Origin: Streptomyces sp. NK15101
Lineage (GTDB): Bacteria > Actinomycetota > Actinomycetes > Streptomycetales > Streptomycetaceae
NCBI RefSeq assembly: GCF_020400725.1
Contig: NZ_JAINVG010000008.1
Span: forward strand, 113,605 to 177,604
Direction: 5' to 3'
Length of the DNA: 64,000 nt
In this document: piece by piece, positions 41,948 to 51,287 of the stretch
How positions within the stretch are numbered: position 1 is the stretch's first letter
Layout: the number at the start of each line of letters is the position of its first letter
The notes under the pieces: model-generated
What the model was told of the DNA's origin: nothing
What the model saw: only the letters and a program-made list of their open reading frames with translations
Database searches by the model: none
Program-made: the position numbers and the translations under genes

Positions 41948-43327
41948 ATGCCGACCTGCCCGAACGGACACCAGTCGGTCTCCGACGACTGGTGCGAGGT
42001 CTGCGGCCATCGCATGGCCGGGGCGGGTGCGCCGACGGGTGCCGTACCGCCGCCTCCCCCGCCGCCGCCCCCCGCGTACGGATACCCCGGCCCGGCCGGC
42101 CCCGGTGAGCCCGGCCCCGGCCGGCCCCCGATGGGCCCGCCGCCGGGCGCCCCCGGCGGTCCGGGCGGCTTCGGTCCCGGCGCCCCCGCGGCTCCCGGCG
42201 GCTTCGGTCCCGGCGGCGACCCGAACGCGACGGCCCAGGCGGAGCTGTGCCCGCAGTGCCGTACGCCGCGCGAGCACATGGCGCCGTTCTGCGAGGAGTG
42301 CCGCTGGAACTTCCTCACGAACACGGCGACCTCGTACACGCCGCCGGCCCCGCCCAACGCGCCCCACGGCGCTCCGCCGCAGCAGCCCGGGCCGCCGCCC
42401 GGTCTGAACCTGCCGCCGGGCTTCCAGTCCCCGCCGCCCGCGCCGCCGCAGCAGCAGCAGCCGGACCCGTTCGGCTACCAGGGCTCGCGGCCCTCGCAGG
42501 TGAACCGGCCGGCCGAGCCGCTGGGTGCCGAGCCCACGCACCACCAGGCCCCGCCGCAGCGTCCGCCGGCGCAGCAGCAGCAGCCCGCCCCGCCCGCGTA
42601 CCTCCAGGCCCCGGCCCAGGCGCCGGCCCCGCCCGCGCCGCCGCAGCCGCGCGCGGACGACGACTGGGTCCTGTCGCCGCCGTCGCAGCACCAGCCGCCC
42701 CAGGCACCGCCGGCACCGCCGCAGCAGCAGGCACCCCAGGCACCGCCGCAGCAGCAGGCACCGCCGCACCAGGCGCCTCCGCAGCAGCACCAGCCCCCGC
42801 AGCCTCCGCAGCACCAGGGCCCCCCGCCGCACCAGGGACCTCCGCCCCACCAGGGCCCCCCGCCGCAGCACCAGGGGCAGCAGCCTCCGCAGCAGTTCCA
42901 GCCGCCGCGGCAGCAGCAGCCCCTGAGCTGGACCGCGGTCATCGGTCCCGACCGCGAGTACTTCATGGCGATGATGCAGCGCAGCGGCCCGGAGGCCACG
43001 GGCCTGAACCTGCCCGCGTACTCGCCGGCCAAGCACCTGCCGCTCCAGGGCAACCAGGTCTCCATCGGCCGTCGCCGGCACTCCACCGGCGAGTCCCCCG
43101 ACATCGACCTGTCGGTGCCGCCGGAGGACCCGGGCGTCTCGCACCAGCACGCCGTGCTGGTGCAGCAGCCGGACGGCTCGTGGGCGGTGGTGGACCAGAA
43201 CTCCACCAACGGCACCACGGTCAACGGCGGCGAGGAGCCGATCCAGCCCTACGTCCCCGTCCAGCTCCAGGACGGCGACCGGGTGCACGTCGGCGCCTGG
43301 ACCACGATCACGATCCGTCTCGCCTGA
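41948..43327 (+). CDS. FHA-domain protein with zinc ribbons and Pro/Gln-rich linker
   Basis: A 459-residue protein. A zinc ribbon (CPNGHQSVSDDWCEVCGH) opens the protein and a second follows at about residues 100-125 (CPQCRTP ... FCEECRWNF). A linker of some 200 residues is mostly proline and glutamine, with repeats of HQGPPP. The C-terminal FHA domain (about 350-455) has the phosphothreonine-binding residues: G374-R375 (VSIGRRRH), the Ser-x-x-His in VSHQHAV, and NSTNGTTVN. FHA domains bind phosphothreonine, so this is the likely reader or substrate of the kinase. A hairpin closes the module 17 bases after the stop. Confidence 0.92.
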   Translation: MPTCPNGHQSVSDDWCEVCGHRMAGAGAPTGAVPPPPPPPPPAYGYPGPAGPGEPGPGRPPMGPPPGAPGGPGGFGPGAPAAPGGFGPGGDPNATAQAELCPQCRTPREHMAPFCEECRWNFLTNTATSYTPPAPPNAPHGAPPQQPGPPPGLNLPPGFQSPPPAPPQQQQPDPFGYQGSRPSQVNRPAEPLGAEPTHHQAPPQRPPAQQQQPAPPAYLQAPAQAPAPPAPPQPRADDDWVLSPPSQHQPPQAPPAPPQQQAPQAPPQQQAPPHQAPPQQHQPPQPPQHQGPPPHQGPPPHQGPPPQHQGQQPPQQFQPPRQQQPLSWTAVIGPDREYFMAMMQRSGPEATGLNLPAYSPAKHLPLQGNQVSIGRRRHSTGESPDIDLSVPPEDPGVSHQHAVLVQQPDGSWAVVDQNSTNGTTVNGGEEPIQPYVPVQLQDGDRVHVGAWTTITIRLA

Positions 43328-43344
43328 CGACGGCCGCCCCGGCC

Positions 43345-43370
43345 GGGACCGCCTCCACTGAGGCCGTCCC
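43345..43370. terminator. Hairpin closing the kinase module
   Basis: An 11-bp stem with one mismatch (43345-43355 with 43360-43370) and a CACT loop lies between the FHA gene and the convergent methyltransferase gene, so it can serve both. Confidence 0.7.
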
Positions 43371-43381
43371 GGCGAAGACCG

Positions 43382-44341
43382 TCAGACGGTCCCCGGCAGG
43401 GGCCAGGCGTACGGCCCCGCGGGGTCGTCCAGCCAGGCCCACTGCCGGTCGCCGCTGACCGTCACCCCGAAGCGCTCCCGCCCCGGCCGCCGCTCGCGCA
43501 GCCAGAGCGAGAGCGCTTCGCGTCTGTCGAGGGTCCCGGCGGCCAGGCCCCACAGGAAGAGGAAGCGCTCGTCCCCGGCCGGGCCGGGCCGCGGGTTGTC
43601 CGGCTCCGGCGCCTGGGCGGCGGCGCCCCGGAGCGCCACGAAGTACGCGGAGGTGGCGAGGAACCGTCCCTCCGCGTGCGCGGCGTCGCGCACCCGCAGC
43701 AGGATCAGGCCGGTGGAGAGCGGCGCGAGGACGAGCGCGCCGGACCGGCACTGGGCGAGCCAGGGGTACGGGACGGAGGGCACCGCGCAGGTCGCCACGA
43801 TCCGGTCGTACGGGGCGTGCTCGGGGCAGCCGCGGGCGCCGTCGGCGGCGAGCACGGCGGGCCGGTACCCGGCGGCGGCGAGATGGGTCCGGGCGGACTC
43901 GGCGATCTCCTCGTCCAGGTCGACGGTGGTGACGTGCTCCTCGCCGAGGCGGTGGCAGAGCAGGGCCGCGTGGTAGCCGCTCCCGGCGCCGATCTCCAGG
44001 ACGTCGTCCCCGTCGCGCACGTCCAGGGCGTCGAGCATCAGGGCCATCAGGGAGGGCTGGCTGGCGGAGGAGACCAGTTCCCCGTCCCGCACCCGGGTGG
44101 CGATCGCCGTGTCCGCGTACGCCCCGCGCAGCCAGCGGTCCCGCCGCTCCGGGTCGGGGTCGCCGGCCCAGAGCCGCTCGTAGCCGCCGGGCGCGGAGAC
44201 GTAGTAGTACGGGACGAAGAGGTGGCGCGGCACCTCGGCGAAGGCGGCCCGCCAGGCGGGGTCGGCCGGCAGGCCGTCCGCCTCGATCTCCCGCACGAGC
44301 GCGCGCCGCTCCCGCGCGCCGGCCTCGGCGAACTCGTCCAT
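43382..44341 (-). CDS. Protein-L-isoaspartate methyltransferase-like SAM-dependent methyltransferase
   Basis: A 319-residue class I methyltransferase. The start resembles PCMT (residues 1-60, with VPRHLFVP), followed by SSASQPSLMALML, the PCMT pattern of ISQPxxVAxM type, and the SAM-binding motif VLEIGAGSGYHAA (about 114-126). The C-terminal 110 residues are extra compared with the 210-residue classical enzyme, as in many actinobacterial relatives, some of which act on peptides. The substrate may be isoaspartyl protein or something else. It is convergent with the FHA gene and divergent from the globin gene (128-base gap). Confidence 0.82.
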   Translation of the reverse strand: MDEFAEAGARERRALVREIEADGLPADPAWRAAFAEVPRHLFVPYYYVSAPGGYERLWAGDPDPERRDRWLRGAYADTAIATRVRDGELVSSASQPSLMALMLDALDVRDGDDVLEIGAGSGYHAALLCHRLGEEHVTTVDLDEEIAESARTHLAAAGYRPAVLAADGARGCPEHAPYDRIVATCAVPSVPYPWLAQCRSGALVLAPLSTGLILLRVRDAAHAEGRFLATSAYFVALRGAAAQAPEPDNPRPGPAGDERFLFLWGLAAGTLDRREALSLWLRERRPGRERFGVTVSGDRQWAWLDDPAGPYAWPLPGTV

Positions 44342-44469
44342 GGGTCCACTCTCCCGCCCTCCGGGGGCCGGGGCGAGCGGCCGTACGGGCGGTCCTGGAA
44401 CGGCCGGGAGGCGTCCGGAGACGGTCCTGGGCCTCCGGCCCTCGGCCGGGCATCTGAGACGATGGAACG

Positions 44470-44874
44470 GTGAACGAGATTCCCGGGGAAACGGTGCAGG
44501 AGCAGACCTTCTACGAGCAGGTCGGGGGCGAGGAGACCTTCCGCCGCCTGGTCCGCCGCTTCTACGAGGGAGTCGCGGCCGACCCGCTGCTGCGCCCGAT
44601 GTACCCCGAGGAGGACCTCGGCCCGGCCGAGGAGCGCCTCGCCCTCTTCCTGATGCAGTACTGGGGCGGCCCCCGCACCTACAGCGACCACCGCGGCCAC
44701 CCCCGCCTCCGCATGCGCCACGCGCCGTTCACCGTGGACCGGGCCGCCCACGACGCCTGGCTGCGGCACATGCGCGACGCCGTCGACTCGCTCGGTCTGG
44801 CCCCGGAGCACGAGAGCGAGCTGTGGCGGTACCTGACGTACGCGGCGGCCTCGATGGTGAACACCGCCGACTGA
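44470..44874 (+). CDS. glbO: Truncated haemoglobin, group II (TrHbO-like)
   Basis: A 134-residue group II truncated globin. It starts [23 protein letters not shown], with the conserved [20 protein letters not shown] segment of the group. The proximal haem ligand His is in LRMRHAPF, and the group II distal Tyr/Trp positions are seen as MQYWGG and HDAWLRHM. These globins bind oxygen or nitric oxide in the cytoplasm. The start is GTG at 44470, with a weak ribosome binding site. A palindrome follows the stop. Confidence 0.93.
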   Translation: MNEIPGETVQEQTFYEQVGGEETFRRLVRRFYEGVAADPLLRPMYPEEDLGPAEERLALFLMQYWGGPRTYSDHRGHPRLRMRHAPFTVDRAAHDAWLRHMRDAVDSLGLAPEHESELWRYLTYAAASMVNTAD

Positions 44875-44895
44875 GGGCCGGCGCACGGACTGAAA

Positions 44896-44913
44896 CGTTC
44901 CGGACACGGAACG
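44896..44913 (+). terminator. Palindrome after the globin gene
   Basis: CGTTCCG-GACA-CGGAACG is a perfect 7-bp stem with a four-base loop, 21 bases after the globin stop. It is short, so it could instead be an operator for the ABC transporter operon that follows. Confidence 0.4.
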
Positions 44914-45018
44914 CCGAATAACGGTCACGATCCCATCAAGGTCCGCGTGGAAGCGGTTACCAGTGACGCGTGCCCTCTGAAAGCATCCGAGGAAACTCCA
45001 GCGGGTCCAGGGGGATGG

Positions 45019-48000
45019 GTGACGGGGTTCGTATTCCTGCGTGTCAGGGCACACCGGCTGCTGCTCTCCGCCGCGCTGCTCGCCGTGCTCCTGACGACCT
45101 CGGTGCTCGCCACCCTCGCCGCCTTCTCCGGCGCGATCGGGGACGCCGCGCTCCAGGCCGGGCTGCGGGGCCGGTCCGCGGCCGCCGCCTCGCTGCTCGT
45201 GAGGGGGCAGATACCGGCCGAGAAACGGGCCGGTGCCGACGCCGCCGTCGAGGACGGGATGCGGAGGACCTTCGACGGGCTCCCGGTGACCGTCCGGCGG
45301 CTCGAACGCTCGGGGCCGTACGCGCTGCCCCGCTCCCTCCAGCCGCCCGCCGCCCGCACGGGCGACCCCGACCTGACGCACTTCGCCGCCCTCGACCGCT
45401 CCCGGCTCTCGCTCGTCAAGGGCTCCTGGCCCTCGCCCGCCCGGGCCGGCGGCACGGTCGAGGCGGCGCTCCCCGAGGAGGCGGCCCGGCGGCTCAAGGT
45501 CTCCCCCGGCACCGTCCTCGACCTCACCGACCGGCTGGCCGACCGCAAGGTGAAGACCCGGATCACCGGCGTCTACCGGCCCGTCGACACCGCCGACCTC
45601 TACTGGCAACTCGACGACGCGGGCGGGCGCGGCGTGCGGACCGTCGCCTTCACCACGTACGGCCCGCTGCTCGTCGACCCGGCCGTCATCGGATCCGGGA
45701 CGCTGAGCTCCGGCGACACCTCCTGGCTCGGCTCCGCCGACTTCACCGGCTTCACCACGGACCGGATGGACGCCCTGCGCACCGCCGCGACCGAGGGCCC
45801 GAAGGCGCTGGCCGCCGACACGGACGGGTTCGGCACGACGATCTCCGCGTCGACCGCGCTCCCGACCGTCCTGGACCAGACCCGGCGGGCCCTGCTCGTC
45901 TCCCGCTCCACCCTCCTGATCGTCGCCGTGCAGCTGGTGCTGCTCGCCGCGTACGCGCTGCTGCTCGTCGCCCGGCTGCTCAGCACCGAGCGCTCCGGCG
46001 AGACGGCCCTGCTGCGGGCCCGCGGCGGTTCGCGGCGCCGGATCGCCGGGCTCGCCGCCGCCGAGGCCCTGCTGCTCGCCCTGCCCGCGGCCCTCGTCGC
46101 CCCGCTGGTCTCCGGCCCGCTGACCCGGCTCTTCGCCGAGCGGTCGGCGCTCTCCTCGCTCGGCGTGCACCTCGACACCTCGCCCTCGCTCCAGGTCCGG
46201 CTGGTCGCCGCCCTGGTCGCCCTGTGCTGCGCGGCGGCCGTCGTGGCCCCCGCGCTCGCCGCCGGGGACGGCTCCGTCGTCCCGCTGCGCAAGGCACGCT
46301 CGGCGGCGCTGCCCGTCCCGGTGCGCGCCGGGGCGGACCTCGGCCTCCTCGCCGTCGCCGCCGTCGCGTACTGGCAGCTCCAGCGGCCGTCCGCCACGGG
46401 CGGCACCCTCGGCGCGGACGAGGCCGGCGGCGGCTCCGTCGACCCGGTGCTCGTCGCCGCACCCGCCCTCGCCCTGCTCGCCGGCACCGTCCTGACGCTG
46501 CGGCTGCTGCCGCCCGCCGCCAAGCTGGCCGAGCGGCGCGCGGCCGGCGGCCGCGGGCTCTCCGCCGCCCTCGCGGGCTGGCAGTTCAGCCGCCGGCCGC
46601 TGCGCGGCGCGGGCCCCGTCCTCCTCCTCGTCCTCGCCGTGGCGATGGGCATGCTGGCCATCGGGCAGAGCGGCTCGTGGGAGCGCTCGCAGCGCGACCA
46701 GGCCGACTTCCGCGTCGGTACGGACATCCGGGTGCTGAGCGCGGGTCCCGGCGAGCCGACGCAGACCGAACGCCTCGCCGCCGTCCCGGGCGTCGAGGCC
46801 GTGGCCCCGGTGCACCGCGCCTCCATGGACGTGGCCGGGAAGAACGCCGCCGTCCTGGCCGTCGACACCCGCAACGCGGGCGGGCTGCTGCTGCGCCCCG
46901 ACCTCTCGGGCACGCCCGTCCCGTCCCTGCTGGCCCCGCTGACCCCGAAGGCCGCCGCCCGGCCGGGTCTCCCGCTGCCCGCCGGGACCCGCACGCTCAC
47001 CGTCGACCTGCGGACCTCCGCGCCCGCCGGCACGCCCGAGGCGCGGGTCACGGCCGTCCTGGAGGACCCGAGCGGCATCCCGTACCGGCAGACCGTGGGA
47101 TCGCTGCCCTCGGACGGCCGCACCCACCAACTGGGCCTCGACCTCGGCGCGCTGACCGCCGGGCCCGGCACCGACGGCACCCGCGGCTCCGGCGGCCGCC
47201 TCACCCTCATCGGCCTGGAGCTCACCGGGCCGGTCCCCGACGGCGCGGACCACACGCAGACCCTGCACGTCGAGCGCTTCACCACCACCGGGGCCGACGG
47301 CGGCACGAAGACGCACGCCCCCGCGCGGATCCTCGCCCCCTGGGCCTCCGCCTCCGAGCTGGCCAGTGGCAGCCGGGGGACGACCGAGGGCACCGCGAGC
47401 GGACACCCCGGCACCCCCGGGCCCGGCGGCCGCCCGGCCCCGTACTCCGTCTCGTTCACGGTCACCGGCACGCCCACCGCGAACCCCTACCTCGGCCCCT
47501 CGGAGTTCACCCTGCGGATGACCGCCCCCGCCCCGAAGTCCCCGGACCGCCTTTCGGCCGTGGCCACCGAGGGCTTCATGGCGGCGAGCGGCGCCGAGCC
47601 CGGCGACCTGATCGAGGCCGACTTCGACGGCCGCCGGATCGACGTCACCGTCGACCGGGTGGTCAAGGAGCTGCCGACCACCGGCACCGGCGCCCGGACC
47701 GACTCGGCCGCGAGCGCCGTCGCCACCCCCGAGGACGGCGGCGCGGTCCTCCTCGATCTGACCGCGGTCAACCGGTACCTCGCGGCCTCCACCGACGGGA
47801 CCGTCACCCTGCCGCCCGACGAATGGTGGCTGACCGTCGCCCCCGGCCGCGTGGACGAGGTCGCCAAGGCCCTGCGCGCCCGAGCCGACGCGGACCCCGC
47901 CCAGGTGCTCGTGCGGGACGAGGTCGCCGCCGAACTCCTCGGCGACCCGCTCGGCGCGGGCCCCAACGCCGCCCTGATGGCCGTCGCCGCGGCCGCCGCC

Positions 48001-48381
48001 GCCCTCGCCGCCGTCGGCTTCGGCGTCGGCTCGGCCGGCGCGATGCGGGAACGGTCCGCCGAGTTCGGCGTGCTGCGGGCGCTCGGTGCGCCGCAGCGCA
48101 AGCTCGCCCGGCTGATCGCCGCCGAACAGGGGCTGCTCATCGGCATCGGCCTGCTCGTCGGCATCGGGCTCGGCACCGTCCTGGCCCGGGCCGTCGTCCC
48201 GCTCGTCGTCCTCACCGGCCGGGCGGCCCGGCCCGTCCCGCCGGTCCTCGTCGAACTGCCCCTCGGCCAGGTGGCCCTGCTGCTCGCCGGCGTCGCCGCA
48301 CTGCCGCTGGTCATCGTCGCCGGGATCGCCCTGCGCCGCACCGACCCGGTCGTGACCCTGCGCCACCAGGGGGAGAACTGA
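45019..48381 (+). CDS. FtsX-like ABC transporter permease (first)
   Basis: A 1,120-residue membrane protein of the MacB/FtsX permease class. Helix 1 lies at the very N terminus (RLLLSAALLAVLLTTSVLA). A large outer domain follows, then a helix block (about residues 290-520) with LLSTERSGETALLRARGGSRRR, the usual coupling-helix pattern. A second large outer domain (about 560-930) precedes the final helices with MRERSAEFGVLRALGAPQRK. The duplicated layout suggests export or extraction of an envelope substrate. I chose GTG 45019. In-frame codons back to 44947 end too often in A or T. It overlaps the next gene by one base. Confidence 0.88.
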   Translation: MTGFVFLRVRAHRLLLSAALLAVLLTTSVLATLAAFSGAIGDAALQAGLRGRSAAAASLLVRGQIPAEKRAGADAAVEDGMRRTFDGLPVTVRRLERSGPYALPRSLQPPAARTGDPDLTHFAALDRSRLSLVKGSWPSPARAGGTVEAALPEEAARRLKVSPGTVLDLTDRLADRKVKTRITGVYRPVDTADLYWQLDDAGGRGVRTVAFTTYGPLLVDPAVIGSGTLSSGDTSWLGSADFTGFTTDRMDALRTAATEGPKALAADTDGFGTTISASTALPTVLDQTRRALLVSRSTLLIVAVQLVLLAAYALLLVARLLSTERSGETALLRARGGSRRRIAGLAAAEALLLALPAALVAPLVSGPLTRLFAERSALSSLGVHLDTSPSLQVRLVAALVALCCAAAVVAPALAAGDGSVVPLRKARSAALPVPVRAGADLGLLAVAAVAYWQLQRPSATGGTLGADEAGGGSVDPVLVAAPALALLAGTVLTLRLLPPAAKLAERRAAGGRGLSAALAGWQFSRRPLRGAGPVLLLVLAVAMGMLAIGQSGSWERSQRDQADFRVGTDIRVLSAGPGEPTQTERLAAVPGVEAVAPVHRASMDVAGKNAAVLAVDTRNAGGLLLRPDLSGTPVPSLLAPLTPKAAARPGLPLPAGTRTLTVDLRTSAPAGTPEARVTAVLEDPSGIPYRQTVGSLPSDGRTHQLGLDLGALTAGPGTDGTRGSGGRLTLIGLELTGPVPDGADHTQTLHVERFTTTGADGGTKTHAPARILAPWASASELASGSRGTTEGTASGHPGTPGPGGRPAPYSVSFTVTGTPTANPYLGPSEFTLRMTAPAPKSPDRLSAVATEGFMAASGAEPGDLIEADFDGRRIDVTVDRVVKELPTTGTGARTDSAASAVATPEDGGAVLLDLTAVNRYLAASTDGTVTLPPDEWWLTVAPGRVDEVAKALRARADADPAQVLVRDEVAAELLGDPLGAGPNAALMAVAAAAAALAAVGFGVGSAGAMRERSAEFGVLRALGAPQRKLARLIAAEQGLLIGIGLLVGIGLGTVLARAVVPLVVLTGRAARPVPPVLVELPLGQVALLLAGVAALPLVIVAGIALRRTDPVVTLRHQGEN

Positions 48382-51287
48382 TGGCGCCGACGGCCCCCGG
48401 CAAGGACGCGGACGGCACCGGCACGCCCGGCAAGGACCAGGCCCCTCACCGGGGCCCCGACACTCCCGCCGTACGCAGGAAGGCACCCGACATGCCCCGG
48501 CCCCGGTCGTCCCGGCCCGACAAGCCCGCCCGCCCGGTGGCGCCCTGGGTGCGGACCCGGCTGCGGACCGCGCCCCGGGCCGCCGCCGCCCTCGCCCTGC
48601 TCGTCCTGGTCACCGCGTACCTCGCGGCCGCGCTGCCGCGCGCCGTCGACCGCTACGAGACGGAGGGCCTCCGGCACGACATCGAGACCGCCGCCCCCCG
48701 CGACTCCGTCCTCGAACTGACCTCGCCGATCCCCGTGGACGAGCGCGGCCCGGGTCTGGCCCCGGACGTCCTCCAGGGGCAGAGCGACACGGTGCGGGGC
48801 CTGTTCCCGGCGCCGGTCCTGACCGATCCCGAGCAGACCGTCCACGGCGTCCGCACGGTCAAACGGGTGCCGGGCTCCGACCCGTGGCTGCCGAAGCCCG
48901 ACGGGCTTCCCCCCGAGTTCGTGCTCTCCTCGCCGTCCGGCCTCGCCGACCACGCGACGCTGCGACAGGGCCGGCTGCCCGCGGGCACGGCAGCCGCCCC
49001 GGAAGCCGCCGTCACCGCGAAGACCGCCGGATCCCTGCGCCTGAAGCCCGGCTCCGTCGTCCACGTGCCGCACAAGTTCGGCGCGGAACCGATCGCCGTG
49101 ACGATCACCGGCATCGTCGAACCCCGCGCCCCCGAGTCCCCCTACTGGGCGGTCGAACCGCTGCTCCGCACCCCGGCGCTCGCCCCGCTGGTCGGCGCCG
49201 AGGTGAAGTACTACTGGCAGGCGGCGCTGCTCCTCTCCCCCGCCTCCGCGCCCGCCGCGCTCTCCACGACGAACGACGTGGAGGTCTTCTTCCGGTTCGT
49301 GCCGGAGGCCGGCCACCTCACCGGGCGGGACACCGACCGGCTCGACGCCGCCCTCGACTCGGCCACCGGCGGCCCCGACCTGGTGAAGATGCGCAAGGCC
49401 GTCAAGGGCAACGCCACCCTCACCACCCAGCTCGACGCGATCGTCGACTCGTACCGCTCGATGCGCGACGCCATCGACCCGGTCGTGGCCGTCGCCGTCT
49501 TCGGCATCGGCGCGGTCGCCGCGGTCGTCCTCGCGATGACCGGCGGGCTCTTCGTCGCCCGCCGCGACAGCGAACTCTCCCTCCTCCGCTCCCGCGGCGC
49601 CTCCCTCACCGGCATCGGACTGCGGCTGCTCGGCGAGACCTCGGCCGTCGCCGTACCGGCCGCCGCACTCGCCCTCGGCCTCGCGGTGGCGACCGTCCGG
49701 CCGCCCGACGGCGGATCCGGCGGGATCCCCCTCGGCCCCTCCGTCCTCGCCACCGCTCTCGTCGCCCTGATCTCGATCCTCGTCCTGCCCGTGCGGGCGG
49801 TCGTCCTGCACCGGCGCCCACGCCTGCACGGCGGCCGCGACGACCTGCTCACCGCCCGCCCCTCCCGGCGCCGCACGGTCCTCGAACTCACCCTGCTCGT
49901 CCTCGCCGTCGGCGCCGTCGCCTCCCTGCGGCTGCGCGGCACCGACGACTCCGGCGACCACCTGGTGAGCGCCGCCCCCGTGCTCGTCGGCCTGATCGCC
50001 GCCATGGTCCTCGTACGGGTCTATCCGCTGCCGCTGCGGTGGCTGGCCCGCCCCGCCCGCAGGCTGCGCGGGGCCGTCGGACCGCTGGCCCTGGCCCGGG
50101 CCGGACGCGCCCCGTCCTCCGGCACCCTCCCGCTGCTCGCCCTCGTGCTCGCGCTGACCACGGCGGCCTTCGGCGGCTCCGTCCTCGCGGGCGTCGCCGA
50201 CGCCCGCGACCGCGCGGCGCTCCTGGCCACCGGCGCGGACGCCCGCATCGGCGGCTCCGTCGAATGGACCCCGCTGCCCGCCGGGCTCACCGCATCGGTG
50301 CGCGGCCTGAAGGGCGTACGGGACGTGGCTCCGGTGCAGATCGAGTACGGCGTCTCCCTGCCGTCCCACCAGGGGACCTCCGCCCCTCCGATGAGCGCGC
50401 CGATCGTGGGCGTCGAGCCCGACTCGTACACCCGGCTCGCGAACCGGACCGGCTTCGGCCCCTTTCCCGCCGGGCTGCTGGCCTCGACGGGCAGGGGCGG
50501 CGAGGACGCCGTCGCCGACACCGAGCGGGTGCTGCCCGCCATCGCGTCGCCCGCGGTCGCCGAACGGCTCGGCGAGGGACCGATGGACGTCATCGCGGCG
50601 GCCGGCTCCTTCCGCGTCCAGGTGGTCGCCGTCCGGTCCACCACCCCGGCCCTCGACGACGCCGACTTCCTCCTCGTCAACGGCGCCGACCTCACCCACC
50701 GGTCGGACACCCAACTGCTCGTCACCGGTCCGGTGGACGGCGCCGCGCTGCGCGCCGTCGTGGAGGCGGAGTCGGACTCCCTCGCCGTGAAGCTGCGGAC
50801 CGAGGAGCGGGCCACGTACGTGGACTCGCCGCTCCAGTCCGGTGCCGAACGGATCTACCTCGGCGCGATCGGCGCGGGCGCCGCCTTCGCGATGGTCGCC
50901 GTGCTGCTCTCGCTCCTGCAGAGCGCGCCGGAGCGGACCACGCTCCTCGCGCGGCTGCGGACGATGGGCCTCACCCGGAAGCAGGCGCGCCGGCTGCTCG
51001 GCCTGGAGGCGCTGCCGCAGGCCGTCCTCGCGGCGCTCGGCGGCACCCTCGTCGGCTGGGCGACGGTGCCGCTGCTCGCCCCGGGCATCGACCTGTTCCG
51101 GCTGGCGCTCGCGGCGGCACCGGGCTTCGCTCCGCTGGACAGCGCCCCGCTGCGGGCGGACCCGTGGTCGCTCGTCCTGCCCGCGCTGGCCGTCGTCGTC
51201 CTGACGGGGCTCGCGGCGGCCGGGCAGGCGTGGTGGGCGGGGCGCAGGAGCTCGATCCAGGAACTCAGGGCAGGAGACGCACGATGA
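48381..51287 (+). CDS. FtsX-like ABC transporter permease (second)
   Basis: A 968-residue permease of the same class, with a 55-residue Pro/Lys-rich cytoplasmic N terminus before helix 1 (AAAALALLVLVTAYLAAAL). Helix blocks lie at about residues 370-580 and 830-960. The coupling segments are VARRDSELSLLRSRGAS and ERTTLLARLRTMGLTRKQAR. Start ATG 48381 shares one base with the previous stop, and the stop overlaps the ATPase start as ATGA. With the first permease and the ATPase it forms one exporter. The substrate is unknown. Confidence 0.88.
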   Translation: MAPTAPGKDADGTGTPGKDQAPHRGPDTPAVRRKAPDMPRPRSSRPDKPARPVAPWVRTRLRTAPRAAAALALLVLVTAYLAAALPRAVDRYETEGLRHDIETAAPRDSVLELTSPIPVDERGPGLAPDVLQGQSDTVRGLFPAPVLTDPEQTVHGVRTVKRVPGSDPWLPKPDGLPPEFVLSSPSGLADHATLRQGRLPAGTAAAPEAAVTAKTAGSLRLKPGSVVHVPHKFGAEPIAVTITGIVEPRAPESPYWAVEPLLRTPALAPLVGAEVKYYWQAALLLSPASAPAALSTTNDVEVFFRFVPEAGHLTGRDTDRLDAALDSATGGPDLVKMRKAVKGNATLTTQLDAIVDSYRSMRDAIDPVVAVAVFGIGAVAAVVLAMTGGLFVARRDSELSLLRSRGASLTGIGLRLLGETSAVAVPAAALALGLAVATVRPPDGGSGGIPLGPSVLATALVALISILVLPVRAVVLHRRPRLHGGRDDLLTARPSRRRTVLELTLLVLAVGAVASLRLRGTDDSGDHLVSAAPVLVGLIAAMVLVRVYPLPLRWLARPARRLRGAVGPLALARAGRAPSSGTLPLLALVLALTTAAFGGSVLAGVADARDRAALLATGADARIGGSVEWTPLPAGLTASVRGLKGVRDVAPVQIEYGVSLPSHQGTSAPPMSAPIVGVEPDSYTRLANRTGFGPFPAGLLASTGRGGEDAVADTERVLPAIASPAVAERLGEGPMDVIAAAGSFRVQVVAVRSTTPALDDADFLLVNGADLTHRSDTQLLVTGPVDGAALRAVVEAESDSLAVKLRTEERATYVDSPLQSGAERIYLGAIGAGAAFAMVAVLLSLLQSAPERTTLLARLRTMGLTRKQARRLLGLEALPQAVLAALGGTLVGWATVPLLAPGIDLFRLALAAAPGFAPLDSAPLRADPWSLVLPALAVVVLTGLAAAGQAWWAGRRSSIQELRAGDAR

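Noticed and set aside
42360..42940. Apparent short tandem repeats that might suggest a CRISPR array or microsatellite
   Set aside because: They are codons for Pro and Gln within the linker of the FHA protein; there are no unique spacers.
44947..45018. Upstream extension of the first FtsX-like permease
   Set aside because: About half of the codons end in A or T, unlike the rest of the gene, and the conserved hydrophobic start follows GTG 45019.
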